A stretch of 64,000 nt of DNA from UBA11986 sp031402435 (lineage in GTDB: Bacteria; Bacteroidota; Ignavibacteria; UBA10030; UBA6906): contig JANNSJ010000004.1 of assembly GCA_031402435.1 (NCBI GenBank), forward strand, positions 15,184-79,183, read 5' to 3'. Below are positions 8,375-16,690 of the stretch, in pieces. A model generated the notes under the pieces. That model was not told the origin of the DNA. It saw only the letters and a program-made list of their open reading frames with translations, and did not search any database. Every line of letters begins with the position of its first letter. Positions within the stretch are counted from its first letter, which is position 1. The position numbers and the translations under genes were made by a program.

Positions 8375-10798
8375 TCAAAGATTGATCGCGAGATTGAAAA
8401 ACACATTCCTCTCCGCCCCGACGAAGAACGCACTCCCCTCTCCGTACGCAGCATACAGACGATTAAACACATTGTTCACCTGGAGCTTCGCTTCAATACT
8501 CACATCATCGAACACATTCACAAACTTGTAGATGATGAACCCATCGCTCACGAAATACGGATCAACGGTGTTCGCTTCGTCTTTGAAATTATCGGTGTAC
8601 TGCTTGCCGACAAACCTTCCGCTGATGGAGAGCGTTAGATTCTCAACTCTGTACGTCAAGCGTGCATTCGCAAGCACATCCGGAAAGCCGGCAATGGGGT
8701 TCTTGTTCAAGCTCATCGGTGCGCCCCTCGAATAGTCCGTATGGCGGACAAACCTGTTCCGGCTTAGTGTGAGGTTTCCACCAAGTTCAAAATGTTCGGC
8801 AACGACGCCCTTCCCCGTCAGCTCGATCCCAATATGTCTCGTGCGTTGCGCATTGCCGGTAATGGGTTGTCCGAACCGATCCACCTGTCCGCTCTTCACA
8901 ATCTCGTCCGTGAACTCCATCCAGTAAACATTTGCCGTTGCATGGAATGTTCCTGTGGTAAAGCCCGTTCCCATCTCAATATCGAACAACGATTCCGGCT
9001 TGACCAGGGGCTTGGTGAAGTCGAATTTACCATTGGCATCCACGGCAAACTGTGGAACTACTCCCCCCCATGAGGCAGGCGTACTCGCTTCAGCGGCGTC
9101 GTACAAGTTCTTCAGGCGTGGTTCTCGTGAAGTGTATGCAAGCGTCACATACCCATTCCATTGCTCATCGAAGTTGTAGTTCAAGCCGATGCGTGGGTTC
9201 ACGAAATGATAGGGAACCGAGAAATCCGTCCCGACAAACTTCTCATTGTAGAGCCGGTAACGATTGTAAGCATACTGAAGATCAAGCATCAGCGTGAGGT
9301 CGGGTCGGATCGAGTACAACTCGTGCGCGTACAATGAGAACATATCCTTCGCTCCCTTGTACTCGTAATAACGGAAGTCTTCCGGGACCGCAACAGGAAT
9401 CTGATCTGCGCGTTGCAACCTTCCCCAGTGATTGGAACGATGCACTCGTACTTCAGCTCCTGCGACAAGCTCGCCATTCGCATGCTTCACCGTGAGACGC
9501 GGCAGCCAGCCGTACTGCTTGTTGTCCACCACCGCCCTGATGAGCGCATTGGGAAGGTACAGCGTATCAGGATCGCCGACGACATTGAAACCGTTCTGCG
9601 ACGTGATGCGATAGTACGAGTATGGCGCCCAAGACCCATCATAGTCGAAGAAACCTTCGCCGAGGACGAGGAACAGAGAATTGTTCAGCGTCAGCGTTGG
9701 ACTCAATCGCCACTCATGAAACAGCTCATAGTGTGGCTGGGAAAAATTCTCGATCTCTTCTTCGCGCATGATGGGATTGGCCTTGCGCTTCGTCTTGTCC
9801 TTCACATCTGACTTGGGAATTCCATAGTAAGCGAGATGGTCTGACACTGGTCCGCCATAGAAATTGAGTTGCGTCGTCATGTTCTCATCATACCTGATAA
9901 GGCCAAAGAAGTACGCATTGAAATCCACCCAGGCACGATCACGATATCCGCTGCTGAGAATCTTGGAAAGCTTGGCGCTGAATGCATAGTGGTCATCAAT
10001 GAGCCCGGAATTGAACGCAGCAAGGTACTTCCGGGTATTGTAACTCCCGACGCCAGCGGAGAGAACAACCGACCTCTCCCTGCTGAAGTTCGTGGTGACG
10101 AGATTGACCGAGCCGCCGATTGCCGGCGGTCCATAGAACGCGCTTCCCGCTCCACGTTGAACCTGAATATCCTCAGTGCTGCTGGCGACATCGGGCATGT
10201 CGAGCCAGTACACGTTATGGTCTTCGGGATCGTTCTGCGGGATGCCATTCACCATCACCGCAATCCTCCGTGCATCAAAGCCGCGGATGTTGAGGTACGT
10301 GTAGCCGATCCCGTTGCCAGCCTCGGAGTAGTATGTTGTGGAGGGAAGTTCAGAGAGAAGAACCGGGATATCCTGCGTGGTGGAACGTTCTTTGACCTCA
10401 GCACGATCAAGTGTTGAGAATGTTGCTGGTGTTTCGCGCTCTTGACCTCGCGTAGCAGTGACAGTAATTGGCTGACCAAAAATGGTCGAGGGAATCAAAG
10501 CAAAGTCGACAGCAACGCTTCCACCTTCACTTAACTCAACACGCTTTACTTGTGCCGCATATCCTACTAGTGTTGCCTGCAGTTCGTATGCGCCTGCTGC
10601 AATTCCCGGAAGCGTGAACTCACCCTTCTCTCCCGTACTTGCTCCAATGGAAGCACCTTTGATAAGCACGTTCACATTGGCAAGCGGCTTGCCTGATTCA
10701 CGGCCGGTGACTTTGCCGGTGATTGTGCCGGTCGGTTGGGCGAGGGCGGTTGTTGCGACTATGCACATCATCAGACAAATGGTAGAACCAAAACCCAT
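8375..10798 (-). CDS. TonB-dependent receptor under TPP riboswitch control, probable thiamine receptor
   Basis: An 807-residue outer-membrane receptor with a signal peptide ending TALAQ. A carboxypeptidase-regulatory-like beta domain (GTITGKVTGRESGKPLANV) is followed by the plug (IPVLLSELPSTTYYSEAGNG..IRGFDARRIAVMVNGIP) and a 22-strand barrel ending in the typical aromatic FFNLAINL. I set the start at ATG 10798, not at an ATG 17 codons upstream, because a GGAGGAG site sits just before it and the upstream stretch is the riboswitch terminator. TPP control indicates uptake of thiamine or a precursor. It heads the unit with thiN and the symporter. Confidence 0.93.
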   Translation of the reverse strand: MGFGSTICLMMCIVATTALAQPTGTITGKVTGRESGKPLANVNVLIKGASIGASTGEKGEFTLPGIAAGAYELQATLVGYAAQVKRVELSEGGSVAVDFALIPSTIFGQPITVTATRGQERETPATFSTLDRAEVKERSTTQDIPVLLSELPSTTYYSEAGNGIGYTYLNIRGFDARRIAVMVNGIPQNDPEDHNVYWLDMPDVASSTEDIQVQRGAGSAFYGPPAIGGSVNLVTTNFSRERSVVLSAGVGSYNTRKYLAAFNSGLIDDHYAFSAKLSKILSSGYRDRAWVDFNAYFFGLIRYDENMTTQLNFYGGPVSDHLAYYGIPKSDVKDKTKRKANPIMREEEIENFSQPHYELFHEWRLSPTLTLNNSLFLVLGEGFFDYDGSWAPYSYYRITSQNGFNVVGDPDTLYLPNALIRAVVDNKQYGWLPRLTVKHANGELVAGAEVRVHRSNHWGRLQRADQIPVAVPEDFRYYEYKGAKDMFSLYAHELYSIRPDLTLMLDLQYAYNRYRLYNEKFVGTDFSVPYHFVNPRIGLNYNFDEQWNGYVTLAYTSREPRLKNLYDAAEASTPASWGGVVPQFAVDANGKFDFTKPLVKPESLFDIEMGTGFTTGTFHATANVYWMEFTDEIVKSGQVDRFGQPITGNAQRTRHIGIELTGKGVVAEHFELGGNLTLSRNRFVRHTDYSRGAPMSLNKNPIAGFPDVLANARLTYRVENLTLSISGRFVGKQYTDNFKDEANTVDPYFVSDGFIIYKFVNVFDDVSIEAKLQVNNVFNRLYAAYGEGSAFFVGAERNVFFNLAINL

Positions 10799-10810
10799 GA
10801 CTTCTCCTCC

Positions 10811-10862
10811 AAAAAACAGAACAGCCGGTTCTCTGTTGAAATGATGCATAGAGAAACGGCTG
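10811..10862 (-). terminator. Intrinsic terminator of the TPP riboswitch expression platform
   Basis: On the minus strand the arms CAGCCGTTTCTCT (10862-10850) and AGAGAACCGGCTG (10834-10822) pair at 12 of 13 positions plus a G-T wobble. They are followed by TTCTGTTTTTT and then the GGAGGAG ribosome site of the receptor gene. This is a classic terminator between aptamer and start codon, so control is probably by transcription attenuation when TPP is bound. Confidence 0.85.
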
Positions 10863-10884
10863 AAAGAAGAAAGTCGGATGTCTT

Positions 10885-10972
10885 CCCGTTTCCCTACGCT
10901 GGTATGATCCAGATCAGGTTGCTTAGGGTTTGATCTCAGTCCCGCTGTATTCGTCGGGACACCCCTAACGGT
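10885..10972 (-). promoter_or_regulatory. TPP riboswitch (THI element) aptamer
   Basis: Read on the minus strand the region contains the conserved THI-box parts in order: GGGGTGTCCCG, a GCGGGACTGAGATC arm, then ACCTGATCTGGATCATACC and GCGTAGGGAAACGG. These correspond to the P2/P3 CUGAGA pyrimidine-sensing arm and the P4/P5 pyrophosphate arm. The outer P1 stem pairs CCGTTAGGG with CGTAGGGAAACGG. It lies about 87 bases before the TonB receptor start and controls that gene. Confidence 0.95.
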
Positions 10973-10989
10973 TGCTGCGTAAGTCTACT

Positions 10990-11653
10990 GACAATTCTGG
11001 AGAAAGTCAAACTGGATGACTTCCCTGTGGCAAAATTGTTCACAAAATCTCCCTTGTAGGTAAAGGAGCTGAAGAAGTAGTGAGATGATCCATCAGAGGT
11101 GGGATACCTGAACTCAGCACATGGGCGTGTTGAAAGATTTGGCTGTCAATGTTCGTAGTAGTGGTTTTGAGATATTCAACTCTAATTTTCAGGCGCGCAG
11201 GAATATTTTCTGACGTAAGATTTCCTCTTGCCTTCTCAGTTTCAAGGTATTACATTTTCATGGAGCCGATGGACATAAACAGAAAAAGCAGAGTTCTCGT
11301 CCTTGGTAGTTTGAGACTCTGCCTTCTGTGAGTGGAGGGCTTCACCTTTGCTGAAAGAGAATCGTGACCAGCCAGTCATGTAAAACTCAATCAGCCATAA
11401 GCCCGTGCCTGCCAAGTACGGACACTGTGAGGTGGAGCCTTCTGCTTTTTGTTACGTTGCGTTACGCAATCGTAACTTAGTCAAGGGTGGTTAAAATGTC
11501 AAGAAGAATGTCTTACAATATTAGTACTTGAATCTATTAACAGATCAATACAGTTCACAATTCCTCCGCCTTCTTCCATTCAATTTCCTCTAACTCTCCT
11601 CTGCTGGAGCAGAGCCAATGAACATCCCACGCCAAGACGATGAGGATAGGCCG
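10990..11653. other. Long intergenic region without a recognisable gene
   Basis: About 660 bases upstream of the riboswitch and downstream of the DUF4199 gene. Short open frames exist on both strands but have no ribosome site, domain or sensible composition. The only structure I see is an imperfect palindrome at 11451-11476 (GTTACGTTGCG and CGCAATCGTAAC). The promoter for the thiamine unit should lie near 10990-11050, but no convincing box pair stands out. Confidence 0.6.
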
Positions 11654-12172
11654 CTACCCCCTCGCCGGCAGCACTTCACTCTTGCGAAGAATAGCTGCAC
11701 ACAGCAACGCGATGATGAGTCCAACGGGAAAGAGCTCCATGAACGTCATCGCCGCCCGGAGGAACGGGTTCTTGTACATCTCTTTCCAGTAATCCATTTC
11801 GGCAACCTCCTTTGCCAATTGCTCGCCTGTTACTCCCTCAGCCTTCAGCTTTTCAATATGCGATGCGGTGTAACGTTCCATGAAATCATCGTTTGAAACA
11901 GCAAGATACGCCTCCCATCCGGCAACATACACAGCAGATGCAACCAGCGTAATCAATAGACCGACGATGAACGCCGTCTTGAACTTGATAACGCCGCCGA
12001 GCGTGTTGTCCCGGTACGACTTGACGCCAAAGAACATTGCTGAGAGACCAACAACCATGACGAGATAGCCAATCCACACGTCATGAGCACCCCACACTGC
12101 TATCGTGCCACAGATTGTGGCAATAGTGATTGCCCCTGAGAGAATCCCGTAAACAAGAACGGCCTTGCGCAT
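11654..12172 (-). CDS. DUF4199-like membrane protein
   Basis: A 172-residue inner-membrane protein with four hydrophobic helices (about residues 8-28, 35-52, 70-92 and 142-162) and a soluble segment between helices three and four. Pattern and length match DUF4199, a family mainly of Bacteroidota with no assigned function. It follows the LuxR-type gene on the same strand with a 97-base gap that could hold a promoter. Confidence 0.75.
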   Translation of the reverse strand: MRKAVLVYGILSGAITIATICGTIAVWGAHDVWIGYLVMVVGLSAMFFGVKSYRDNTLGGVIKFKTAFIVGLLITLVASAVYVAGWEAYLAVSNDDFMERYTASHIEKLKAEGVTGEQLAKEVAEMDYWKEMYKNPFLRAAMTFMELFPVGLIIALLCAAILRKSEVLPARG

Positions 12173-12269
12173 ATGAACTCCTATGGTGTTGGTAACAGTT
12201 TGAATTCAGACCCAATGTAACAACAGGATGAGCCGGGGGCATCACTCCAAAGTATGATTCACGCCGGAT

Positions 12270-12722
12270 TCATACCAAAGAGCTTCCACTTTTTGGAATG
12301 AGGTGAAGCGAGCGGGCCTTTTCAACGGCCTGTGTCCGACGGTTGACGTCGAGCTTGGAAAGGATGTGCGAAACGTGGCTCTTCACCGTGTGAAGGGAAA
12401 GGAACAATTGGCCTGCAATCTCCTCGTTCGAGTGTCCTGCCGACATCAGCGTGAGGACTTCGATTTCCCGACTGGTAATCCCCAAGTGGTCGCGTGCGCT
12501 CTCATTCATGACAAACTGCTCCACCGGCTCCCGTTTCTTCCGCACCAGCTTCGATCCCATCCACACTCCCAGGGCAGTGAACAAGAGTGCCACCATGCCC
12601 ACATAGAACTCCACGGACAAATCCCGCACCAGGAACTTGAACTTGATGAGCGCAAGCAGGTATGTCAGTCCCGCAAGGAATAGACCATAGATAGCGACAG
12701 TTTTTACGAGAGCGATTTTCAA
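12270..12722 (-). CDS. Membrane-anchored LuxR-type transcription regulator
   Basis: 150 residues. Two N-terminal hydrophobic helices (about 8-27 and 38-58) are followed by a basic linker and a GerE/LuxR helix-turn-helix (about 80-145: LTSREIEVLTLMSAGHSNEEIA and LSLHTVKSHVSHILSKLDV). There is no receiver domain, so the signal is presumably sensed at the membrane. It starts 6 bases after the KMO stop on the same strand, so it may be read through from the kynurenine cluster. Its target is unknown. Confidence 0.85.
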   Translation of the reverse strand: MKIALVKTVAIYGLFLAGLTYLLALIKFKFLVRDLSVEFYVGMVALLFTALGVWMGSKLVRKKREPVEQFVMNESARDHLGITSREIEVLTLMSAGHSNEEIAGQLFLSLHTVKSHVSHILSKLDVNRRTQAVEKARSLHLIPKSGSSLV

Positions 12723-12728
12723 GGGTAC

Positions 12729-14153
12729 TCAGACATAGAGCGGCGTGAGTCTTGCACGAATGAGCTCGTCGGCCTTCTTCCAGTCAATCTCTTCAGGACC
12801 CGTGATGGATGAGCCGAGTTCATCAAGGATCTTATCCTGTATCTTCCCGCGTAACAGTGCAACGGAATACGGAACGCGGTGAAATGTCACCATCGAATAC
12901 TTCGGAATGAATACGTCGGGGAAGCGCTGCTGCAACGCGGCTTCCATTTTCTTTTTGAGTTGAAACTTCGTCTGCGCCACCAGGTCACGCATCTCCACAA
13001 AATTCTCAACCGCAAGATCGGCAATCGCATCGGCATTCACTTTCCTCAACCGTTCAAATTCACGAAACACCGTCTCCCAACCGGCCTCCGTTCTCCCGCC
13101 TCCGGTGTCCAGTCTCCCGTCTCCCGTCTCCTTCTTCCCAAGTATTTCATCGAGTGTTGTGCAATCCTCAAACGCGCAGTTCATCCCCTGCCCAAAGAAC
13201 GGAACAATAGCGTGTGCTGCATCTCCAAGCAATGCAACCTTATCTTTCACATGCCACGGCGAACACTTGACTGTAACCATCGAACCGGTGGGGTTGGAGA
13301 AATAATCCTGCAGCACGCCCGGCATCAACGCAACGGCATCAGGGAATTGCTGCTTGAAAAACTGGAGCACCTTGGCTTCAGAGTCCAGGCTCTCAAAGCT
13401 GACCGGCCCTTCGAACGGGAAGAACAACGTACAGGTGAAGCTGCCGTCGATGTTCGGAAGTGCGATAAGCATATATGTTCCCCGCGGCCAGATGTGCAGG
13501 GCGTTCTTCTCAAGGAGGAATGTGCCGCCCGGTCCGGCGGGAATGACAAGCTCCTTGTAGCCGTAGTCGAGATACGTTTGAGAGAAATTGAATCTGCCTG
13601 TCCGTTGCATCTCGATGCGAATCGCCGAGGCAGATCCATCCGTTCCTATGACTGTATGCGTGTGCAACGAGGTATTGGCGCCTGTTGCCTCGTCGAACAC
13701 TCGTAACTCTCCGGTCTCGAGGTTCATGCCGGTACACTTCTGATTGAAATGCAGCTTGACGTTCGGGTGTTTCTCGGCTTCATCCATCAACGCCATGTTC
13801 AACTGACTCCGTGAGGTTGCGTAGATGACCTCGCTGTCATCCTTGCCGTAACGCTGCAGCGCCACCTCCCCCACCACCGGATGAATCATCCTCCCTTTCA
13901 TCGGGATGGCAATCTTCATCACGCGATCATACACACCGACATCCCTGAGAGCGTGAATGCCTCGCGTTGACAATGCAAGATTGATGGAGCGTCCACCGCC
14001 GATATCGACCTTGCGCATATCGGGACGCCGCTCGTAGACGTCAACTGCGTAGCCTCGCTTCGCGAGATAAATGGAGAGGAGAGATCCTGCAAGACCAGCA
14101 CCGACAAGAGCAATGGGTTGGGGACGGGAGACCGGAGACTGGGGACCGGACAT
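12729..14153 (-). CDS. kmo: Kynurenine 3-monooxygenase with repeat-encoded insert
   Basis: A FAD-dependent hydroxylase that converts kynurenine to 3-hydroxykynurenine with NADPH and O2. It shows ALVGAGLAGSLLSIYLAKRG (FAD Rossmann motif), GTDGSASAIR, and GDAAHAIVPFFGQGMNCAFED (flavin-pyrophosphate motif). Residues 2-13 (SGPQSPVSRPQP) and about 338-357 (within GKKETGDGRLDTGGGRTEAG) are encoded by GGAGAC-type repeat words. The inner one lengthens a loop between LDEIL and WETVF that is normally only a few residues. Both are in frame, so the enzyme may be functional. The ATG is 2 bases after the stop of the upstream four-helix-bundle gene. Confidence 0.93.
   Translation of the reverse strand: MSGPQSPVSRPQPIALVGAGLAGSLLSIYLAKRGYAVDVYERRPDMRKVDIGGGRSINLALSTRGIHALRDVGVYDRVMKIAIPMKGRMIHPVVGEVALQRYGKDDSEVIYATSRSQLNMALMDEAEKHPNVKLHFNQKCTGMNLETGELRVFDEATGANTSLHTHTVIGTDGSASAIRIEMQRTGRFNFSQTYLDYGYKELVIPAGPGGTFLLEKNALHIWPRGTYMLIALPNIDGSFTCTLFFPFEGPVSFESLDSEAKVLQFFKQQFPDAVALMPGVLQDYFSNPTGSMVTVKCSPWHVKDKVALLGDAAHAIVPFFGQGMNCAFEDCTTLDEILGKKETGDGRLDTGGGRTEAGWETVFREFERLRKVNADAIADLAVENFVEMRDLVAQTKFQLKKKMEAALQQRFPDVFIPKYSMVTFHRVPYSVALLRGKIQDKILDELGSSITGPEEIDWKKADELIRARLTPLYV
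13086..13135. repeat. Class A short-word repeat inside kmo
   Basis: A pyrimidine-rich run of GTCTCCCG-like words on the plus strand (CTCCCGCCTCCGGTGTCC then AGTCTCCCGTCTCCCGTCTCC without its last base). The words match those flanking the four-helix-bundle gene at 14156-14512 and have the same orientation as its right bracket. It is in frame within kmo and encodes a Gly/Arg/Thr-rich loop. Confidence 0.85.
14117..14150. repeat. Class A bracket, left arm
   Basis: Words GGGAGACCGGAGACTGGGGACC on one side of the four-helix-bundle gene. GGAGACTGG (14134-14142) is the exact inverse of CCAGTCTCC (14572-14580) in the right arm. The arm lies over the first codons of kmo, so it encodes that protein's non-conserved N-terminal leader. 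Confidence 0.8.
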
Positions 14154-14155
14154 GG

Positions 14156-14512
14156 CTAGAACTTCTCCGATCTGGTTTTGATAAGTTTGTACAGCATGGC
14201 TGAAATTTTTCTTGTCTTCTCCAGCAACATCGTGGCTGCATCTACAGAAATGGTCCCGATTTCTTTGGCAAGATACAGTTGTGTCCGAAGCTCAGAGCAT
14301 GAGCCTTTCGCAATGTACAGGTGCTGAATAAACTCCTTGTTCGTTCGCCGATTAAAACCTTCGGCAATGTTCGAAGCAATGGAAACCGACGCTCTCTGCA
14401 TTTGATCCCTTAGACTGAAGTCTCGACAATCTTTTAGTTCATGATAGAGTTGTTTTGAAAGTTGTAACGCCTCCTGCCACACCTCCAAGTCTTCAAACTT
14501 TGTCACAGTCAT
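14156..14512 (-). CDS. Four-helix-bundle protein (23S rRNA-IVP/Avd-like), copy 1
   Basis: 118 residues, predicted all-helical, with the family landmarks FEDLEVWQEALQLSKQLYHEL, LRDQMQRASVSIASNIAEGF and GSCSELRTQLYLA. This family (PF05635) was named after ORFs in 23S rRNA intervening sequences; relatives include Avd, the accessory protein of diversity-generating retroelements. Structures are basic oligomers thought to bind nucleic acid. No rRNA or reverse transcriptase is near. The gene sits between yciI and kmo and is bracketed by inverted GGAGAC/GTCTCC words. It is only distantly similar to the two other copies here, so this is not a recent local duplication. Confidence 0.9.
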   Translation of the reverse strand: MTVTKFEDLEVWQEALQLSKQLYHELKDCRDFSLRDQMQRASVSIASNIAEGFNRRTNKEFIQHLYIAKGSCSELRTQLYLAKEIGTISVDAATMLLEKTRKISAMLYKLIKTRSEKF

Positions 14513-14515
14513 AGT

Positions 14516-14588
14516 CCGACCCGTTTCCGTTTTCCGGTCTTCGGTTTACTTCTGCTTCCCGTCTCCGTTTTCCAGTCTCCTGTCTCCG
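14516..14588. repeat. Class A bracket, right arm
   Basis: A run of words of the form CCGTTTCCGTTTTCC, CCGTCTCCGTTTTCCAGTC and CTCCTGTCTCC lying just upstream of the four-helix-bundle start (minus strand) and downstream of the YciI gene. On the plus strand it is pyrimidine-rich, the inverse of the purine-rich left arm at 14117-14150. Confidence 0.8.
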
Positions 14589-14999
14589 CTATTTAAAGCT
14601 TCCACCTTTCGCTGTCCACCACGGACGAATCTCGACCGCAAGCCTCCCTGCCTTCACCGCCGGATCACTGGCGCACAGTTCCTTCACTTCGGCTTCGTCT
14701 TTGCAATCCATGATGAAGATCCCTCTCGGATCGCCATCATCACCGAACGGACCGGCGACGAGAATCTTTCCGATGTCTGCCAGCCTGCCGATGTTCTCAA
14801 GGTGCTTCTTCTGAATCTCAGCGGCAGTTGTGGAGTCATGGCTTCTGTTCGGACCCTTCTTCAGGAACACCATCCAGTACTGTTTCATCTCGTATTGCTT
14901 CTCCGAAGGCTTCACCGCTTCGCCATCCTGAGCGAAAGATACTTGATGGATGAAGAGAGAGAACAATAAGAATACCGTCAGGTTGAAAACACCTTTCAT
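14589..14999 (-). CDS. Exported YciI-family protein
   Basis: 136 residues with a signal peptide (about 1-23, ending VSFAQ), then a YciI/ferredoxin-like alpha-beta domain (MKQYWMVFLKKGPNRSHD, HLENIGRLADIGKILVAGPF, GIFIMDCKDEAEV, VEIRPWW). YciI proteins are small dimers with a conserved His/Asp pair, related to muconolactone isomerase-type enzymes. Its ATG overlaps the kynureninase stop by 4 bases, so the two are translationally coupled even though kynureninase is cytoplasmic. Function in the pathway is unknown. Confidence 0.85.
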   Translation of the reverse strand: MKGVFNLTVFLLFSLFIHQVSFAQDGEAVKPSEKQYEMKQYWMVFLKKGPNRSHDSTTAAEIQKKHLENIGRLADIGKILVAGPFGDDGDPRGIFIMDCKDEAEVKELCASDPAVKAGRLAVEIRPWWTAKGGSFK

Positions 15000-16267
15000 T
15001 GCAGTATCTCCTTAAGAATAGTAACAAACGAATGCACATCCACGAAACTGTTGTACAGTGGAACCGGGGCAACGCGAATAACATCAGGCTCGCGCCAATC
15101 GCATATGACACCCCGCTCGGTCAGCGCTTTGTGGATGCTTTTTCCCCGCCCGGTAACGACAAGAGAAAGCTGGCATCCACGTTGGTTTGCATCCCGCGGA
15201 GTAATGCAGCGAACGCGACCGCTCAAGTTCTGATCAATGAGGTATTCAAGATAGCCTGTGAGCTTAAGGCTCTTCTCGCGCACCCGTTCCATCCCTACCT
15301 CATCGAAGATCTCCATCGACGCTCTCACGGCAGTCATGGAGAGAATCGGAGGATTGCTGAGTTGCCAGCCTTCTGCGCCGGGGATTGCATTGAAGTCAGG
15401 ACCCATGAGGAAGCGAGTGCTCTTGTCCTGTCCCCACCAGCCTGCGAAACGTGGCAGCGAAAAATTGTTTCCATGTCGTTCGTGAACGAAGCATCCCGCA
15501 AGGCTTCCCGGTCCTGAGTTGAGATACTTGTACGAGCACCAGACTGCAAAGTCGACATCCCAATCGTGCAGCTTGAGGGGAATATTGCCTGCCGCATGCG
15601 CAAGATCGAATCCGACAATGCACGCCTTCGCGTGTCCAGCGCGGGTAATGCGCTCCATGTCAAATACCTGTCCGGTGTAATAATTTACACCACCGAGCAT
15701 GATGAGGGCAATGGAGTCCCCTTCCCTTTTAATGAACTCTTCGATGTCTTCCGTGCGAAGCGTGGTCTCATCTTTGCGAGGCGACAGTTCAACAAGAGAT
15801 GTGGCGGGATCAAAGCCGTGAAATGCAATCTGGGACTTGACTGCGTATTGATCTGACGGAAATGCACTCGACTCAATGACGATTTTGTGGCGCTGTGGAG
15901 TGGGCCGATAGAACGACACCATCATAAGGTGAAGATTCACACTGAGCGTATTCATCACCACCACTTCTGATGGCTTTGCGCCGACGAGTCTGGCCGTTTG
16001 GTTTGTGAGCAATTCATGGTACGGCATCCAGGGGTTCTTCGCATGGAAGTGCCCTTCGACGCCAAGCTCTGCCCAGTCCTTTAGTTCCTGTTCGACAAAT
16101 TCACGAACGGATTTGGGTTGGAGGCCAAGCGAGTTGCCGCACAAATAAATGTACTCCTGACCATCTTTTGTTTTGGGGATGAAGAAGCGGTCGCGATAGC
16201 TTTTGAGGGCATCAGAAGAATCGGTTTGCACTGCAAATTCAATTGTATTTCCGTATATGTTGGTCAT
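14996..16267 (-). CDS. kynU: Kynureninase
   Basis: A 423-residue PLP enzyme that cleaves 3-hydroxykynurenine to 3-hydroxyanthranilate plus alanine. The PLP lysine is in WCSYKYLNSGPG, preceded by the FDLAHAAGN cofactor-Asp motif; LCGNSLGLQP near the N-terminus and GWWGQDKSTRF are typical. Length is normal. The start codon lies inside a repeat bracket (GGTCATTAGTC at 16262-16272), and no good ribosome site precedes it. The gene is flanked upstream by a four-helix-bundle cassette and overlaps the YciI gene downstream. Confidence 0.95.
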   Translation of the reverse strand: MTNIYGNTIEFAVQTDSSDALKSYRDRFFIPKTKDGQEYIYLCGNSLGLQPKSVREFVEQELKDWAELGVEGHFHAKNPWMPYHELLTNQTARLVGAKPSEVVVMNTLSVNLHLMMVSFYRPTPQRHKIVIESSAFPSDQYAVKSQIAFHGFDPATSLVELSPRKDETTLRTEDIEEFIKREGDSIALIMLGGVNYYTGQVFDMERITRAGHAKACIVGFDLAHAAGNIPLKLHDWDVDFAVWCSYKYLNSGPGSLAGCFVHERHGNNFSLPRFAGWWGQDKSTRFLMGPDFNAIPGAEGWQLSNPPILSMTAVRASMEIFDEVGMERVREKSLKLTGYLEYLIDQNLSGRVRCITPRDANQRGCQLSLVVTGRGKSIHKALTERGVICDWREPDVIRVAPVPLYNSFVDVHSFVTILKEILQ

Positions 16268-16284
16268 TAGTCAGTAGTCACTTG
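16262..16284. repeat. Class B bracket, left arm of copy 2
   Basis: GGTCATTAGTC (16262-16272) followed by AGTAGTCACTTG. The first 11 bases are the exact inverse of GACTAATGACC at 16664-16674 on the other side of the four-helix-bundle gene. The kynureninase start codon is inside this arm. Confidence 0.8.
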
Positions 16285-16288
16285 CAAA

Positions 16289-16651
16289 TCAAGAATGGGT
16301 ACCGATGGACTTTATATACGCGTTGAGGTTCAGATGGAGCGTATCCACTATTGCAATCAGTTCTTTATGCTGAACGTCCGATAACAGTGTTCGCTGCTGT
16401 GCCTTCTCAAGCCAGCATTTTGTTTCCAAGAGAGAACCACGACTGTAATAGCTGAACAGTTTGTTCTCCTTGAAATGGTACCGCCCGTATCCTTCCGCGA
16501 TATTCGCAGCAACGGAATCCGTAGATCGAATCAACTGCTTGCCGATTGTATCCTTCGCCAAAATACTCCACCCATCGACAACTGTCCAAACCTGCTCACC
16601 CAACTTCATTGCAAGCTGATAAACCTCCAAATCTTCCAGCCTCAGCATCAT
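16289..16651 (-). CDS. Four-helix-bundle protein (23S rRNA-IVP/Avd-like), copy 2
   Basis: 120 residues, all-helical, with LEDLEVYQLAMKLGEQVW, QLIRSTDSVAANIAEGYGRY and GSLLETKCWLEKAQ. The hallmark AANIAEGYGR region is intact. It diverges strongly from copies 1 and 3. It lies between the Y-family polymerase and kynureninase on the same strand and is bracketed by an exact 11-base inverted repeat (GGTCATTAGTC / GACTAATGACC). Expected to be a small, oligomeric, possibly nucleic-acid-binding protein; its role is not established. Confidence 0.9.
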   Translation of the reverse strand: MMLRLEDLEVYQLAMKLGEQVWTVVDGWSILAKDTIGKQLIRSTDSVAANIAEGYGRYHFKENKLFSYYSRGSLLETKCWLEKAQQRTLLSDVQHKELIAIVDTLHLNLNAYIKSIGTHS

Positions 16652-16659
16652 TCATCCCC

Positions 16660-16688
16660 AACGACTAATGACCCTTGACCAATGACTG
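16660..16688. repeat. Class B bracket, right arm of copy 2
   Basis: CAACGACTAATGACCCTTG followed by ACCAATGACTGCC. It contains GACTAATGACC, the exact inverse of the left arm, and a second degenerate word (GACCAATGACT). It fills the gap between the four-helix-bundle start and the end of the polymerase gene. Confidence 0.8.
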
Positions 16689-16690
16689 CC

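Noticed and set aside
11149..11331. A 60-codon frame in the long gap before the DUF4199 gene
   Set aside because: No ribosome site, no recognisable pattern and a stop-rich neighbourhood.
12879..13706. Long plus-strand frame opposite kmo
   Set aside because: Opposite a clear enzyme gene, no ribosome site, and low-complexity translation.
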